From Camellia lanceoleosa (lineage: Eukaryota; Streptophyta; Magnoliopsida; Ericales; Theaceae): 64,000 bases of DNA. The DNA lies in the NCBI GenBank assembly GCA_025200525.1, contig CM045758.1, positions 64,354,598 to 64,418,597 on the forward strand. The letters are read 5' to 3'. The translations under genes and the position numbers were made by a program. How positions within the stretch are numbered: position 1 is the first letter of the stretch; each line of letters starts with the position of its first letter. The notes under the pieces are model-generated. The model searched no databases and was not told the DNA's origin. It saw nothing but the letters and a program-made list of their open reading frames with translations. Positions 37,722 through 48,200 of the stretch are shown here, in pieces.

Positions 37722-37833
37722 GTAGCCGGCAATGCCTCACTAGTGGCCGACCGTGTCTCATTCTTGGCCGGCAAGACACACTTTTGGCCGGTAGAAGGCT
37801 GGCAACAACTTTCCATGGCTGGCAGGCCACTGG
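37722..37833. repeat. GGCCGGC-like phased array, downstream position (TE-2)
   Basis: Words AGCCGGC, GGCCGACC, GGCCGGC, GGCCGGT, GGC, GGC at steps of about 21, 21, 20, 15 and 20 bp. Confidence 0.75.
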
Positions 37834-38029
37834 TGCAATCCTCAGCAAGTATTTGGTAAGGTGGAGTAAAAAGATTATGGAGTATGCTCAACCTTGCAGA
37901 CAGAGCCTCTCAAGAGCAAAATGGTGGCTTTTCGGGGCGAAAACCGAGCATATGCATCTCCCACTTCCCGAGGCGGAGCAGTGGCAGCATAGTCTAATGC
38001 CTTGCATGTTTAGTTAGTGTGCATTTGTT

Positions 38030-38160
38030 TTAATTAATTAGTTTACTAGTTAATTAAAGTGTTCTAATAATTAGTAATTAGTTTGCTAGTTATTCAATTG
38101 GTTTGTAATAATTAGTCTAATTAGTTTAATTAGCTTAGCTTAGATTAGCTTAGCTCTTAT
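38030..38160. repeat. TAGCTAATTA low-complexity module (TE-2)
   Basis: Runs of AATTAGTTTACTAGTTAATT and TTAGCTTAGCTTAG, at the same position in the LTR as the other modules but shorter. Confidence 0.5.
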
Positions 38161-39354
38161 TCATTCAGACCCTCTTTCATGAGGGCATAATGTTGTAATA
38201 AGTGTACGTGCGTGTGTACATGTCTTCTAACCTGTAAACGCGCCCTCCAAGGGGCCTCATGCTACAATTCGGACTCAAATTGTCACGGTTCTTAATCTGA
38301 TCTCACAATGTGCGATGTGAGATTGATAAATCACCAAAGAGTCCAAATCTGGCAAATCGTTTTGGAAAACTGATTTTTGAGAAAGAAGTGCCAAACATGA
38401 ACTGCTTTGCCAGATATAGAGTCGCCACCTAAATGTTTTATTTTGGAAAAATTTAGGAAACCCTAACTTGTGCCTAAGGCTACGTATCCGTCATCACCAA
38501 AGTTGCCTCGGCTCGGGAACTTGGGTACAATTGGGGAAGGTCAGCTATGAGCACCCCCGTTCGCCCGATCAAAGATCGGCCACTACTAAATATGATATCT
38601 TGTTTTTGAAAACACATGTGTTATTATTCCGGTTAATTAGCTAATCTTACTATGTGATGCGCACAGCAAAACAAGTATAGACTAGATCGCCTAATTTGGA
38701 ACAAAGTATCACATATCCGTTTGTTTGGAAATGGTTTGAAGTTTGCTACTCGTAAGTAGGCTAAAACACGGATTTCAATGAATTGTCCCAATTCAAGTAA
38801 TCCAACCTTCACCCACAGGCATTCAGGCAGTTATATCAAATAAGCAATTAGCCTCATGGTAAGCATGTTTTCATGGCAACATTAACACACATGCAGTATG
38901 CTAAAGCGTAAACACTCACAGTATACTCCGAGCCAAAATAAAGAACTAGTTAGAAATCAATGCATGATCCTAATTCATGTTAAGATGGCTAATGCAACAC
39001 ATATAAAATGCAACTAGAAATAGGCTCGGCTATTCTAAGATGGCATATGAGATGCGATAATTGATACATGTATTCAAATTGGAATTGAAATACAATGTAG
39101 TTAGTATGATGCGCCGAGCCCGGTGCATGCAAGATAGATGAATGTATGCAAACATGCGAAGCATAAGTATGCTAGACAGATGAATGGATGCAAACATACA
39201 AAGCATAAGTATGCTAATTGAAACATGACCTAGAACTAACCAACGAAAACAGGTAAGTAAAAGGGAGAAGGAAATGAAGGTTGGAAGACATGCACGCACA
39301 CACGCACACTTATTACAAAATTGGCCCTCTCGACGGAGGGTCCAAATAAATAAT

Positions 39355-39480
39355 ACATGTCGGCTAATTAACTAACTAACAAGCTAATTAATTATTACAT
39401 AACCGAATTGAATAACTAGCTACAACTAATTAACAAATTAACTAATTATTACAAGTTGATACTAACTAACAAGTAAGCAA
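39355..39480. repeat. TAGCTAATTA low-complexity module (TE-3)
   Basis: CTAATTAACTAACTAAC and AGCTAATTAATTATTAC strings. Confidence 0.5.
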
Positions 39481-39642
39481 AACAGTAAATAATGTTGTTC
39501 CAGCTCTGTTTGAAGAAGGAGGGTATGCATGCTCGGTCCCGGTAAGCTCTCCGGTTGCTCTTTAGAGACTCTGTCTACAGGGTGTCCTTGAGACCTTGCT
39601 GCTGGAACTTACCAAAACTAGTCTGAGGAGTGCATCAGTGGC

Positions 39643-39743
39643 TTGCCGGCCATGGAGAGATGCTGCCAACCACCACGACCAAAGATGGCACTTCTGCCAA
39701 GAATGAGGAGGTGCTGGCCATCTAGAAAGCTTGCCAGCCAGCG
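39643..39743. repeat. GGCCGGC-like array, downstream position (TE-3)
   Basis: Words GCCGGCC, GCTGGCC, GCCAGCC and decayed GCCAAC/GCCAAG. The best preserved neighbours are 21 bp apart. Confidence 0.65.
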
Positions 39744-40119
39744 ATGTCTTTGGGACACAGTGTAGTAGAACACAAAATAGAGAAAATTGAGGGTCTCCCA
39801 AGGGTATGTATGCACTATGCCATCCCATATCACCTCGAAACATCAAGGGAGAGGCATAGTCGGATCCAAGACCATCAATCATACATCCCAATGCATGATG
39901 GCCAAAGATCCAACTTGTGCAAATCAATATGAAATGAATGCACAAATAAACACATAAAGCCTAGAACTCTATCATGGATAATCAAGAGCGTCGGCGACCA
40001 AGAATTGAGATACGTTTTATCACTTGAAGTATGAAACGTCCCTCGTTTCTCGTGTTTGGATTAACACTTAATCCAAACAACAATGCAATGCAAGGATGGC
40101 ATACACAATACTAATCTCG

Positions 40120-40275
40120 AACATGCAATCATGCAATATGACTTAAGCATGCACAATGTAGTGTAATAAACATGCAACAACATGTAATGGAACTAGCATG
40201 CGAAAACATGCAAAGATGGAGCAAGCATACAACAATATGCAAGACAAGCATGCAACAACATGCAAGGGATGGACT
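40120..40275. promoter_or_regulatory. Dense CATGCA (RY-type) motif cluster in TE-3
   Basis: Seven or so CATGCA words in about 155 bp, plus near variants CATGTA and TATGCA. More are scattered to 41510. CATGCA is the core of the RY element bound by plant B3-domain factors. Any activity here is inference. Confidence 0.45.
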
Positions 40276-42108
40276 TAAACCAAAATAGGCAGACCTCGAA
40301 TATGTCCAAATCAGTGGCCAAAAGTGATGAATTGATAGTATGAAAAGCATTAAAAGGCAAGGCAAACATGCATGCCAATTGGCTCAAGAATTAAGGCATA
40401 AAGATGCAACTCTTAATCACACTTAAAGAGTGACAAGCATGTATATGTGACAACAAGGTAAGCTCTAAAATCTTATGTAAATTGATGCCAAATCAACTAA
40501 ACAATGTAAGCATGGCATGTTAGAAAGCTCAAAGCTCGAAACTAACAAATGGACTTAAGCCATGGCCATGCAAGGCAAGCCCCAAAGGGCTGAGGGAACC
40601 TAAAACAGTCCCAAGGCAGGTCCAAACAAGACCAAAAACAAGCTCAAAGCTAGCCAACGCGGGCTAGAACAAGAGGCCAAAAACAAGGAGCATGCAAGGC
40701 TACAAAAGAGGTAATGCACTACACCTATTGAAACCAAACATGTTATGACTTGGACAACATAAAACAGAGTTACATCATGGTATAACAAGACCAAAAATGC
40801 ACTGATATGATGAGCCAAAGGCTTGGAAGCAATGGCATGCACAAAAGTTTATTCTTGAGGCATAAAGAGCCAAGGCTCCAAGGCATTAAAAGCATGTCAA
40901 ATACAAGTGTATGACCACATTTCATGAACTGAAATAACATTTGAATGATGGCAAAGCATGCAAACATCACATGTATGGCATGGTAGGGGCCTCAAAACCC
41001 AAGGCTAGCCTAAGCATTTACACTATAGCTATACAAAGCATGAGTGATATGGCCATGGCAGCCCAAAGCAATCTAGAACAGCCCAAAGTAAGAACAAAAT
41101 CATGCTAGAGCAAAGCCAAAATATGCTAGCATGATGAGTCAAAGCATCATGCACATAAAGCTAGTAAGCAAGATTTGTTCTACAAGTATATGGAGCATGC
41201 AAAATACAACCAAACCAGCAAAAGATAGAGTCATGGCATGCCAAATGAAGACCAAATACATGCTGAAATGGACTGAACATAAGCTAGGGTAACATGCTAA
41301 AGCAAGAAGCATATAAAGCTAGTTTATGAGGTTTGCACTGCAAGTGTATCATACATGCATGGAGTGACAAAACCAAACTAAAATAGATCTAAGGCATGGT
41401 AAAACATCACCAAAATCCTACTGAAATGGACTCAACACAAGCTAGGCAAACATGCTACTTTGATGAGCTACAAATGGGATTACACTACACATACAAGATG
41501 CATGCAAAAAATGACCAAACTAGCCATGGAAAGAGCCAAGGCAGGTCCTAAAAGTCACAAAAAGGGCTGAACCAAGCCTCAAAAATACAGAGAAGCATGC
41601 TCCTTTGAAAGGCCAAAAATGCAAGCAAACCAAAACCAAAAGAGAGGGGGCCACCCCCTTTGATTTGAGGCCTCAAAACCATATGCCTACCACTGAAAAT
41701 CCACTGGATTTCAGTGGTTAGAAGGCCAAACCAAGGCTAGCTCGGAGGCCTTAAGGCTTGGCTCAAAACAAGGCTAAACAAAGCATACAAGAGAGTTGTG
41801 CACCCCTAACACCAAAAAGACCTTAAACAAACTTCAAAAGCACTTAAAAAAAAGACCTTTTTCAGTTGAAAGAAAGGCCTAAAACAATATGCAAGTATGG
41901 CCAAAATGAGGTACAAGAAAGTGCTAAAAAGGGAAAGAAGCTCACCCTTGAAGATCAACTTCAAAACCAGCAACTTCAGGGGGTGAAACCTCACTTTCAG
42001 AGCTCAAGAAGTCCTCCCAAGAACCTCAATCCAAAGATGGTTGTGTATCTCTAAGTGTTGTAGTGTAAAAGTGCAAGGAAAATGGACTTCAAGGCACAAA
42101 TCAACAAC

Positions 42109-42127
42109 AATATATATATATATATAG
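42109..42127. repeat. (TA)n microsatellite
   Basis: About nine TA units followed by GAGAGAGA, close to the TE-3 promoter region. Confidence 0.85.
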
Positions 42128-42325
42128 AGAGAGATATTTCTTCTCCAAAATGCTCAACCTCTGATAAGGAGAGAGGCTCTCTCCTTATATAGAAGAAAAA
42201 CAATGCAAAGCTTCTTTAAGAAGCTTGGCAAGAGCTTCATCCCTCCATACACGTGTATGGAGGACAGATAAAAGGATTTCAGCTGGCTCAAAAGATCTAG
42301 AGTGAAACTTGCTGAGACATGGGTG

Positions 42326-42434
42326 CTGCCGGCCATCAGGGATGGCCAGCAGTGGCTCATTGATGGCTGGCAGGCTCAATCAATGGCCAGCAGGAACAAA
42401 GGAAGGCCGGCAGGGCCAAAAGGTGGCCGGCAGT
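42326..42434. repeat. GGCCGGC-like phased array, upstream of TATA (TE-3)
   Basis: GCCGGCC, GGCCAGCAG, GGCTGGCAG, GGCCAGCAG, GGCCGGCAG, GGCCGGCAG. The last five have start-to-start distances of 21, 20, 20 and 20 bp. This is the cleanest of the arrays. Confidence 0.85.
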
Positions 42435-43727
42435 GCACCAAGAAATAGATTCTGAAAAGACCAAGTCATGGTCCAAGAATGAGGCAGAAAGGATATAGGG
42501 TCTGGAAAGCTCGAACCTGTGACGTTCCGCCGCAAAATTCGAATGCCCAACAAGCAATCGAACTCATGTCCGGATGTACCTGCAAGCACAACCGAGTCTT
42601 GAGGACGGTCAAAAATGGGGTGTCTACACAACCCCGCGTCTTTCTCCCTTTTATTTAATCACTTTCGATGGTTAGATTAGGGACATTTTCAATTAGCATA
42701 CCTTATGCTTGCATGTTTGCATTCATTCAATTGTCATGCATACACTAAGGCTCGGCGCATCATTCAAACTGCATTGCAATTTCAATACTTATTTGAATAC
42801 GCGTTTCAAAGCATGTTATCAAATTGTATCATATGCCATATTAGTAGCCGAGCCTATTAATTGCATCATTGTATGTGTTGCATTAGGCATCTTGTATAGT
42901 TAGGATCATGCATTTTTCTAACTAGTTTTTGTTTTGGCTTGGACTACTCGGTAAGTCTTTATGCTTTAGCATACTTGCATGAGTGTGATTGCCATATTTC
43001 CATGTTTCGCATGCTTGTCATGAGGCTATGTACTTAAATGTTAAACTGCATGAATACCTGTGGATGAAGGCTTGTTGCTTGAATCGGAACGATTCAATAA
43101 ATGTGAGTTTTAAGCCCACTTTGTTGTTGCAAAGTCATGTTTTAAGCCCACTATGTTTTGTGGCAAAATTATCTTTTAAGCCCACTTGAGGGTGGCAACT
43201 TCAAACCATTTTCGAAAACAAAACACAAGTTGAATTATTCCAAGTCTTGCGACTAGTCTATATTTGGATGTGCGCATTACATAGTAATGTTAGATTAATA
43301 ATCAAAACAAGAACACATAATGTTTATAAAAAAACATATCATGATTAGTAGAGGCCGATCTTTGATCGGGTGAGCAGGGGTGCTCAATTCATGACCTTCC
43401 CCCATCGTACCCAAGTTCCCGAGCCAAGGCAACTTTGGTGATGACGGACACATGGCCTTTGGCATGAGTCAGGGTTTCTAAAATTTTTCCAAAAATAAAA
43501 TATTTAGGTGGCGACTTTGTAATCTAGCAAAGCAGTCCAATTTTGGCATTATTTGATTTAAAATCAATTTTCTAAAAAGATTTGCCAGATTGGACTCTTT
43601 GGTGTTTATCAGTTTCACATTGTACTTATGATACTAGATTCAGAACTGCGGGAGTCCCAACTGTGAGGCCTTCTTTCCACACCCTTTCCGAAAGGCGAGG
43701 CGCGGAAAAAGGCGAGTTCACAGTTTT

Positions 43728-43899
43728 CAACCTTGCGAGCTCTATTTTTCTTTCTTCTTCCTTTTAATTTATTTTTTTCTTTGTTTCCATTTTTTCATTT
43801 TTGTTTTTATCTTTTTCTTTTTGCTCTAACTTTTGCTTGGGTCGCCATTCCGAATTTTCAACCCAGCGAGCCTCTCAAGGATAGAAAAGTTTAACTTGT
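43728..43899 (-). other. TE-1 3' UTR, part next to pol
   Basis: Short continuation of 31643-35108 on the other side of TE-2. Purine-rich on the minus strand. The minus-strand reading around 43790-43870 is Lys/Glu-rich, as at the C-terminal tail of many Tat polyproteins. Confidence 0.45.
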
Positions 43900-44275
43900 C
43901 CATGTTAATTGGCCGTCAGATCTCTAAGCCATCTGAATCTAGGAGAGTAGCTGTTGTTCGCTGATGATGTAAGAGCCCAGCCAATTGGGTCTGAATTTGC
44001 CCCTAGTGTCGTGGATAGGAACTCGATTGTCCTTTCAACAATAAATCTTCTTCTTTCATATTTGGAATTTGGCTTTCTTGCCGATTTTCATTGGCTTGAG
44101 AAATGACCCAGTTTTGAATCTTTGAGCATATCTAACCTTTTTGCCCCTAGTTCAAGGGTTGCTTCTAATCCAGCTATACAAGCTTCCTTTGATGACATAC
44201 GACCTTATTGCCCCTAGTTCAAGGGTTGCTTCCAATCCGACCATGCAAGCCTCATATTTTGGTTGATTGTTGAAC
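43900..44275 (-). pseudogene. TE-1 pol remnant: RNase H and integrase tail
   Basis: Two minus-strand blocks. The first (about 44212-44275) reads NNQPKYEACMVGLEATLELG, the conserved helix of Ty3 RNase H. A second partial copy of GLEATLELGAKRLD follows at about 44130-44180, so this segment is tandemly duplicated. Next comes an integrase C-terminal motif HDTRGKFRPNW.GSYI (about 43960-44010), which in Tat elements precedes the end of the polyprotein. Everything else of RT, RNase H and the integrase core is gone. Frames change several times. Classification rests on motif memory, not a search. Confidence 0.65.
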
Positions 44276-44297
44276 ATTCTGAATCAAGGTTCAAGGT

Positions 44298-44519
44298 TTA
44301 AAAGCAAAGGGGTAGAGTCTTAAGGCCGAGAGTAATCTTATACTGTATAATCTCAAGATCAATTCCAGGCATGTCTTCATAGGACCACGTAAAACATTTT
44401 TTGAAATCTTTTAATAAAGCAACTAGTCGCTCGTGTTCTTTTGAAGACAATGTAGAACCAATCTAGATCAAGCCAGGATCCTCCTCAGTACTCATATTCA
44501 CAGACATTATCTCATTCAT
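44298..44519 (-). pseudogene. TE-1 pol remnant: segment just before RT
   Basis: Minus-strand reading with LSSKEHERLVALLKDF followed by CFTWSYEDMPGID, the linker and entry to reverse transcriptase in plant Ty3 Tat/Athila elements. A stop (LI*IGS) interrupts it, and the frame ends at 44298 before any RT catalytic motif. The downstream neighbour is already RNase H, so an internal deletion of over 1 kb is inferred from the usual size of RT. Confidence 0.75.
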
Positions 44520-44889
44520 TAAAGGCTTAGCGCGCTTCTCTTCCTCTTAGTTTGATCAAATTTTTAGAAATCCCAAGGAATTCCTTCCTCTTTGTTTTCA
44601 GCATAGTTTTGGAAATAGTTTTGAAAAACTTTGATCAATGCAATGATTTAAAGGCACAAAGAAATAGGTGAAAAGTACTACCGTTTCATTCAGAACTTTT
44701 AGCTCAATTGGCTTAATGATAGAAACAGATGCAAAAGAAAGAGTGAAAAAGACAAACAAGAACAAATAGGGAAGTGATGCCCGAGTTAACACCCCCGAAA
44801 TCACCAAAACAAGACTGACTCAACACCTAGTTCAAAAAGAAAAATAAACAACATTTTCAATATTGCTAAAATCAGTGTGTGCCATTTAA

Positions 44890-47337
44890 CATGCTCGGAG
44901 TAAAATGAGCGCCATTAGCAGGTGGTTCATTCCTGACCATAGAACCAGTCGCATTATCCCCCAAGTTCATTAATCCAGCGCCGATAGACTTTGTAGGACC
45001 TGATGGAGTGATGACCTTATTGTCAATCAGATTTTGAACTTCATGGCGAAGACAAAAACAATGGTCAGTGTCATGGCCGATTTGTTGATGGAAGGTGCAG
45101 TACTTGGAAGCATTATACTTGGCTAGAAGGGGATTAGGGAGAGGCCAAGGGTCAGGGGTTTGAGATGGACTTGTCTCATGAGGATGTAGAAAGCTTTGGA
45201 CAAGGTCATGAAAAGGAGATTGAAGGTACGGTTACCAGTCCTGACAGGATTGATAGAGGGGTTGGCAGGTGTTGATTGGGTTTGATGATCTCTTACGGGT
45301 GTAGGACTGGAGCTGGAAGGGATGTTTCTTGCAAGACATCCCTTTTCATGGCTTATCCTTGGATTCAAAGTGCCCCTAACCTGAGCGACAAAAGTGTCAT
45401 CCACAGCCTTTGTAATAACTTGTAGCACTTGCTGTTTGTTTAACCCTTTGGCCTTCAAGGCCTCAGTAGCCCAGCGGAGATGTACATAAGGATCAATACT
45501 GGCCTCGGCTTTGTTCTTGCCCTTGCTTCAGCTTTTCCAAGCGATTGGGTGGCTATGTCGAAGCGAGGCCCAGTTGTTGTTGACATGTCATCACCCAGGC
45601 TTGAGATAACTTCAGGTTGGCCTTCTTCAAATGCAACTCATCCAAAGATTGGGGAGTTTCTTAACATAAAACTCCTAGCATGTGATGTGGTCGATAATGG
45701 AACCAAGATCTCAAAGGCTAAATTTGCCACAGTTCTCTGAGATCCTCAATCATGCTCAACAGCTCAAAAGTAGTGGGCTGGGCCATTGGTGCCCGCGGTG
45801 TATTTGATGGGGTTTGAGATGATTGGGGTTCCAATGCATCCATCATACACAAGTTCGTGCTTTTTGGAATGAACACCTCAGGCTTGGGTAAATGGGTGGG
45901 ATGATGTATATGCTAAAGTTGTAGGTGGATGGCAGTGTATGGATTAGGTTGAGGTGTGGAGGCAATGGGTTAATGTTAACCTGAGGTCTTTTTGGTGGAG
46001 CTCTGATCTCTTCGTCAATAAGATCCTAAATCTTATGACGAAGGTAGATGCAGCGGTTTGTATCATAACCGTGTTGTTGATGATAGGCACAGTATTTTGC
46101 AGGGTCATGTCTTGGTAGCAAAGGATTTGGAAGGGATCGAGGTTCTAGAAGCTCTAGGTGCCCTTTTTCTAGCAGCGTTTTCAAGGCTTGAAAGTGACTC
46201 ATGTAAAGCTGAGGGAAATTTCGGGCTTGGGATCGAGTTGAAGTGGTTGGTTTTTGGTTATTATCAAGAAAATGGTTTTCGATGAGAGTGATGATAGTGT
46301 TTACTTCTTAGTATTTTGCAGCTGTGCTACTACTGGTAGTAGCATTGGAACTACGAACAACATTCTTCTTCAAAGGCTCATTCCCTTCCACAATGATCCC
46401 CTGTCTGATGGCATCCTTGATTTAAACCCCAATTTCATGAAGGTCCTTAAAGTTGAATAGTGGGAGGACTATCATTTTCTGTAATAGCCTTTCATGCAGG
46501 TTTTTAACAATGATACGAGCTTGCTCTTTCTCTAGAGGCCTGTTTGCCATCATAGCCGCCATTGCCCTCCATCGAGTAACAAACTCGAAAAAGCCCTCCT
46601 TCAATTCCTGACACGTTGCCTCAAGATCATGAGTTATGACTTCCATCTACGGGTTATAAGAATATTGGGCGACAAAGGATTCAACCAACTCCTGCCAACT
46701 CTGTTTCACAGAGTCCTCCAATTTCGCATACCAGATGTCAGCTATTCCAGACACGGTTTGGCCGAATAGTGACAACTTCTGAACTCGGGTCAAACCCATT
46801 GGTCGTAGGATATCAGAAAATAGGCGCAGATGCACCATTAGATCTCCAAAGCCATCGAAGCGGTCAATATGCAGCATCTTGAACCGCTCTGGCAAAGTAA
46901 TGACAGATTCAGTATATCCATCCTCAATATCCGAAATGGATCTAACCCCCTGTGCTTTCTTGAATAGTTTTTCAAGTTTGTTTACTTTGAGCAAGGTCGG
47001 GTCAAACTCAAACTCACTCGCAAGGTGCCTCAGCTGGAGCTCTAGACATTTGAACTGGGACTGGATCTATCTGGACTAGAGGAATAAGAACACCCGGTGG
47101 ATCCTGAGCTGTATTGGCAGTGGTGCCTGGCATAGAAGTAGCCACATTAGGTACATAAGAAGTAGAAGCCGCAGCTAACTGTTGTTGTTGTTGTTGTAAC
47201 CTACTAGTGACATCAGTTTGTCGGGTCATATCCTGCTGGAGTGAATCTACTGTTTGCTGAAGATGGATCAATAAATCCTCTAGATTTGTTGAAGGCTGAG
47301 CCATGATAGGAGTAAAGGCCTGGGATGAGCTGAACAA
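44890..47337 (-). pseudogene. TE-1 gag, broken
   Basis: Capsid/nucleocapsid gene of TE-1. From the 5' end (minus strand): a Gln-rich N-terminus (starts at 47337 or the inner ATG at 47304; a run of Gln near residues 50-56); a one-base frameshift near 47010; the Ty3 gag core 46994-46422 (WQELVESFVAQYSYNP, FVTRWRAMAAMMANRPLEKE); and a first Cys/His knuckle near 46080 with Cys-x2-His and a distal Cys (YCAYHQQHGYDTNRC). A charged linker with a frameshift near 45485 and a further frameshift near 45215 follow, then a second knuckle near 45070 (YCTFHQQIGHDTDHC). Stops inside the frame occur at NP*ME, GV*IK, KY*EV and KI*DL. No gag product is expected. Confidence 0.8.
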
Positions 47338-48180
47338 AGGTGATCTAACTGGTGAATGTCAAAACAGTGGAATTAGTGAACCCTGTCCGGCCCTCATTCG
47401 TCTTACCGCTAGCGAAAGCAAAGCAAACACTAACTGCCTCTGAACTAAATTTTAGACCTGACAAAGTCTATTGATACGAATGCAGAGTACCTAGGAGATA
47501 TTAGAGCCTTCTGAAGCTATGGTTCTAGGACTACCTAGTAAAAGAGAAAACAGACAGCACCTCAGCCTAATTTCACTAGAACAGATATGATCACAGCTGA
47601 ATGAATGTACTCCCCACTGAATTTTACCTCATAAACTAATACCAACTGTACCACTAATATGAAGCACCCCTGTACAGTTTCATTGTAAAGCATATACTAA
47701 GTAAAGAGAGCCAAAACACCCTTATGAAGGGGGAGGGGCGGGAGGGTTACCTTGTCCTAGTTTTGGCATGAACTAGGGTTTCACTGCTTCAAGCAAGTGG
47801 TTTCACAAAATCCTACATGTGAGCATCCTGTCTTAAGTTGGAACAGTCACTATGGCTTTATTTATATACAGCTAGGCCGATTGGTCAAAAGGGTACCTCA
47901 GCAAGATTACCTAATATACCTCTCACACCTAACACTGAAAAATGAAAGGAGGATCAAACGGTACAGCGATAATCCAGATCCGAGGGTTGTGTTTCCAACA
48001 TGGCAGAGCCCACGACCGGTCAGCCTTTTGGCAAGCTTTTAGGCAAGCCTCCAGTAAAGCGTCCAGGAATAACAGATGGCAAACACAGTGACTTAAGCGC
48101 ACTAATGCAAATACAATGCAAAGAACAAATAAGTGTAGATAAAATTTCACATCATGAATTTGAAGTCAAGTTCTCTAAAT
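47338..48180 (-). other. TE-1 untranslated leader
   Basis: Region between primer site and gag. No recognised ORF. Short ORFs such as 47797-48042 (plus strand) are antisense and not supported. Confidence 0.5.
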
Positions 48181-48200
48181 TTCCCAACAGATTCGCCAGA
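48181..48200 (-). promoter_or_regulatory. TE-1 primer-binding site
   Basis: Minus strand TCTGGCGAATCTGTTGGGAA begins a few bases inside the LTR end (CA at 48204-48205). It resembles the TGGCGAC-type primer site of Tat/Ogre elements, reported as tRNA-Arg-like. I could not check the tRNA match. Confidence 0.65.

Larger units (their letters stand above)
38233..42628 (-). mobile_element. TE-3: giant solo LTR nested in TE-2
   Basis: Minus-strand LTR of 4396 bp from TGTAGACACCCC (at 42628) to GGGCGCGTTTACA (at 38233). Flanks are TAACC (38228-38232) and CAACC (42629-42633), a target duplication with one mismatch. Taking TE-3 out restores TE-2 colinearity with TE-1's LTR: GTCTTCTAACC joins CCGCGTCTTTCTCCCTTT, against GTCTTCCAACCTTC...TTCTCCCTTT inside TE-3 itself. 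The minus-strand TATA candidate TATATAAGGAG lies at about 42184-42195. Confidence 0.88.
35109..43722 (+). mobile_element. TE-2: giant solo LTR, interrupted by TE-3
   Basis: Plus-strand LTR starting TGGAGACACCC (a one-base change from TGTAGACACCC) and ending GTTCACA, flanked by a perfect GTTTT duplication (35104-35108 and 43723-43727). With TE-3 and one copy of its target duplication removed it is about 4.2 kb. There is no primer site after its end and no internal region before its start, so it is a solo LTR formed by LTR-LTR recombination. Promoter-like ACATATAGAGG lies near 35953-35963. Confidence 0.88.

Noticed and set aside
35109..44300. A plus-strand full-length element starting with TE-2 as 5' LTR
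   Set aside because: No primer site follows 43722, the pol and gag remnants beyond it are on the minus strand, and GTTTT flanks both ends of TE-2. It is a solo LTR.
45480..45740. 86-codon plus-strand ORF, also at 2966-3226, identical in both copies
   Set aside because: It is antisense to the gag linker of TE-1 and has no known domain. Its identity is explained by the block duplication.
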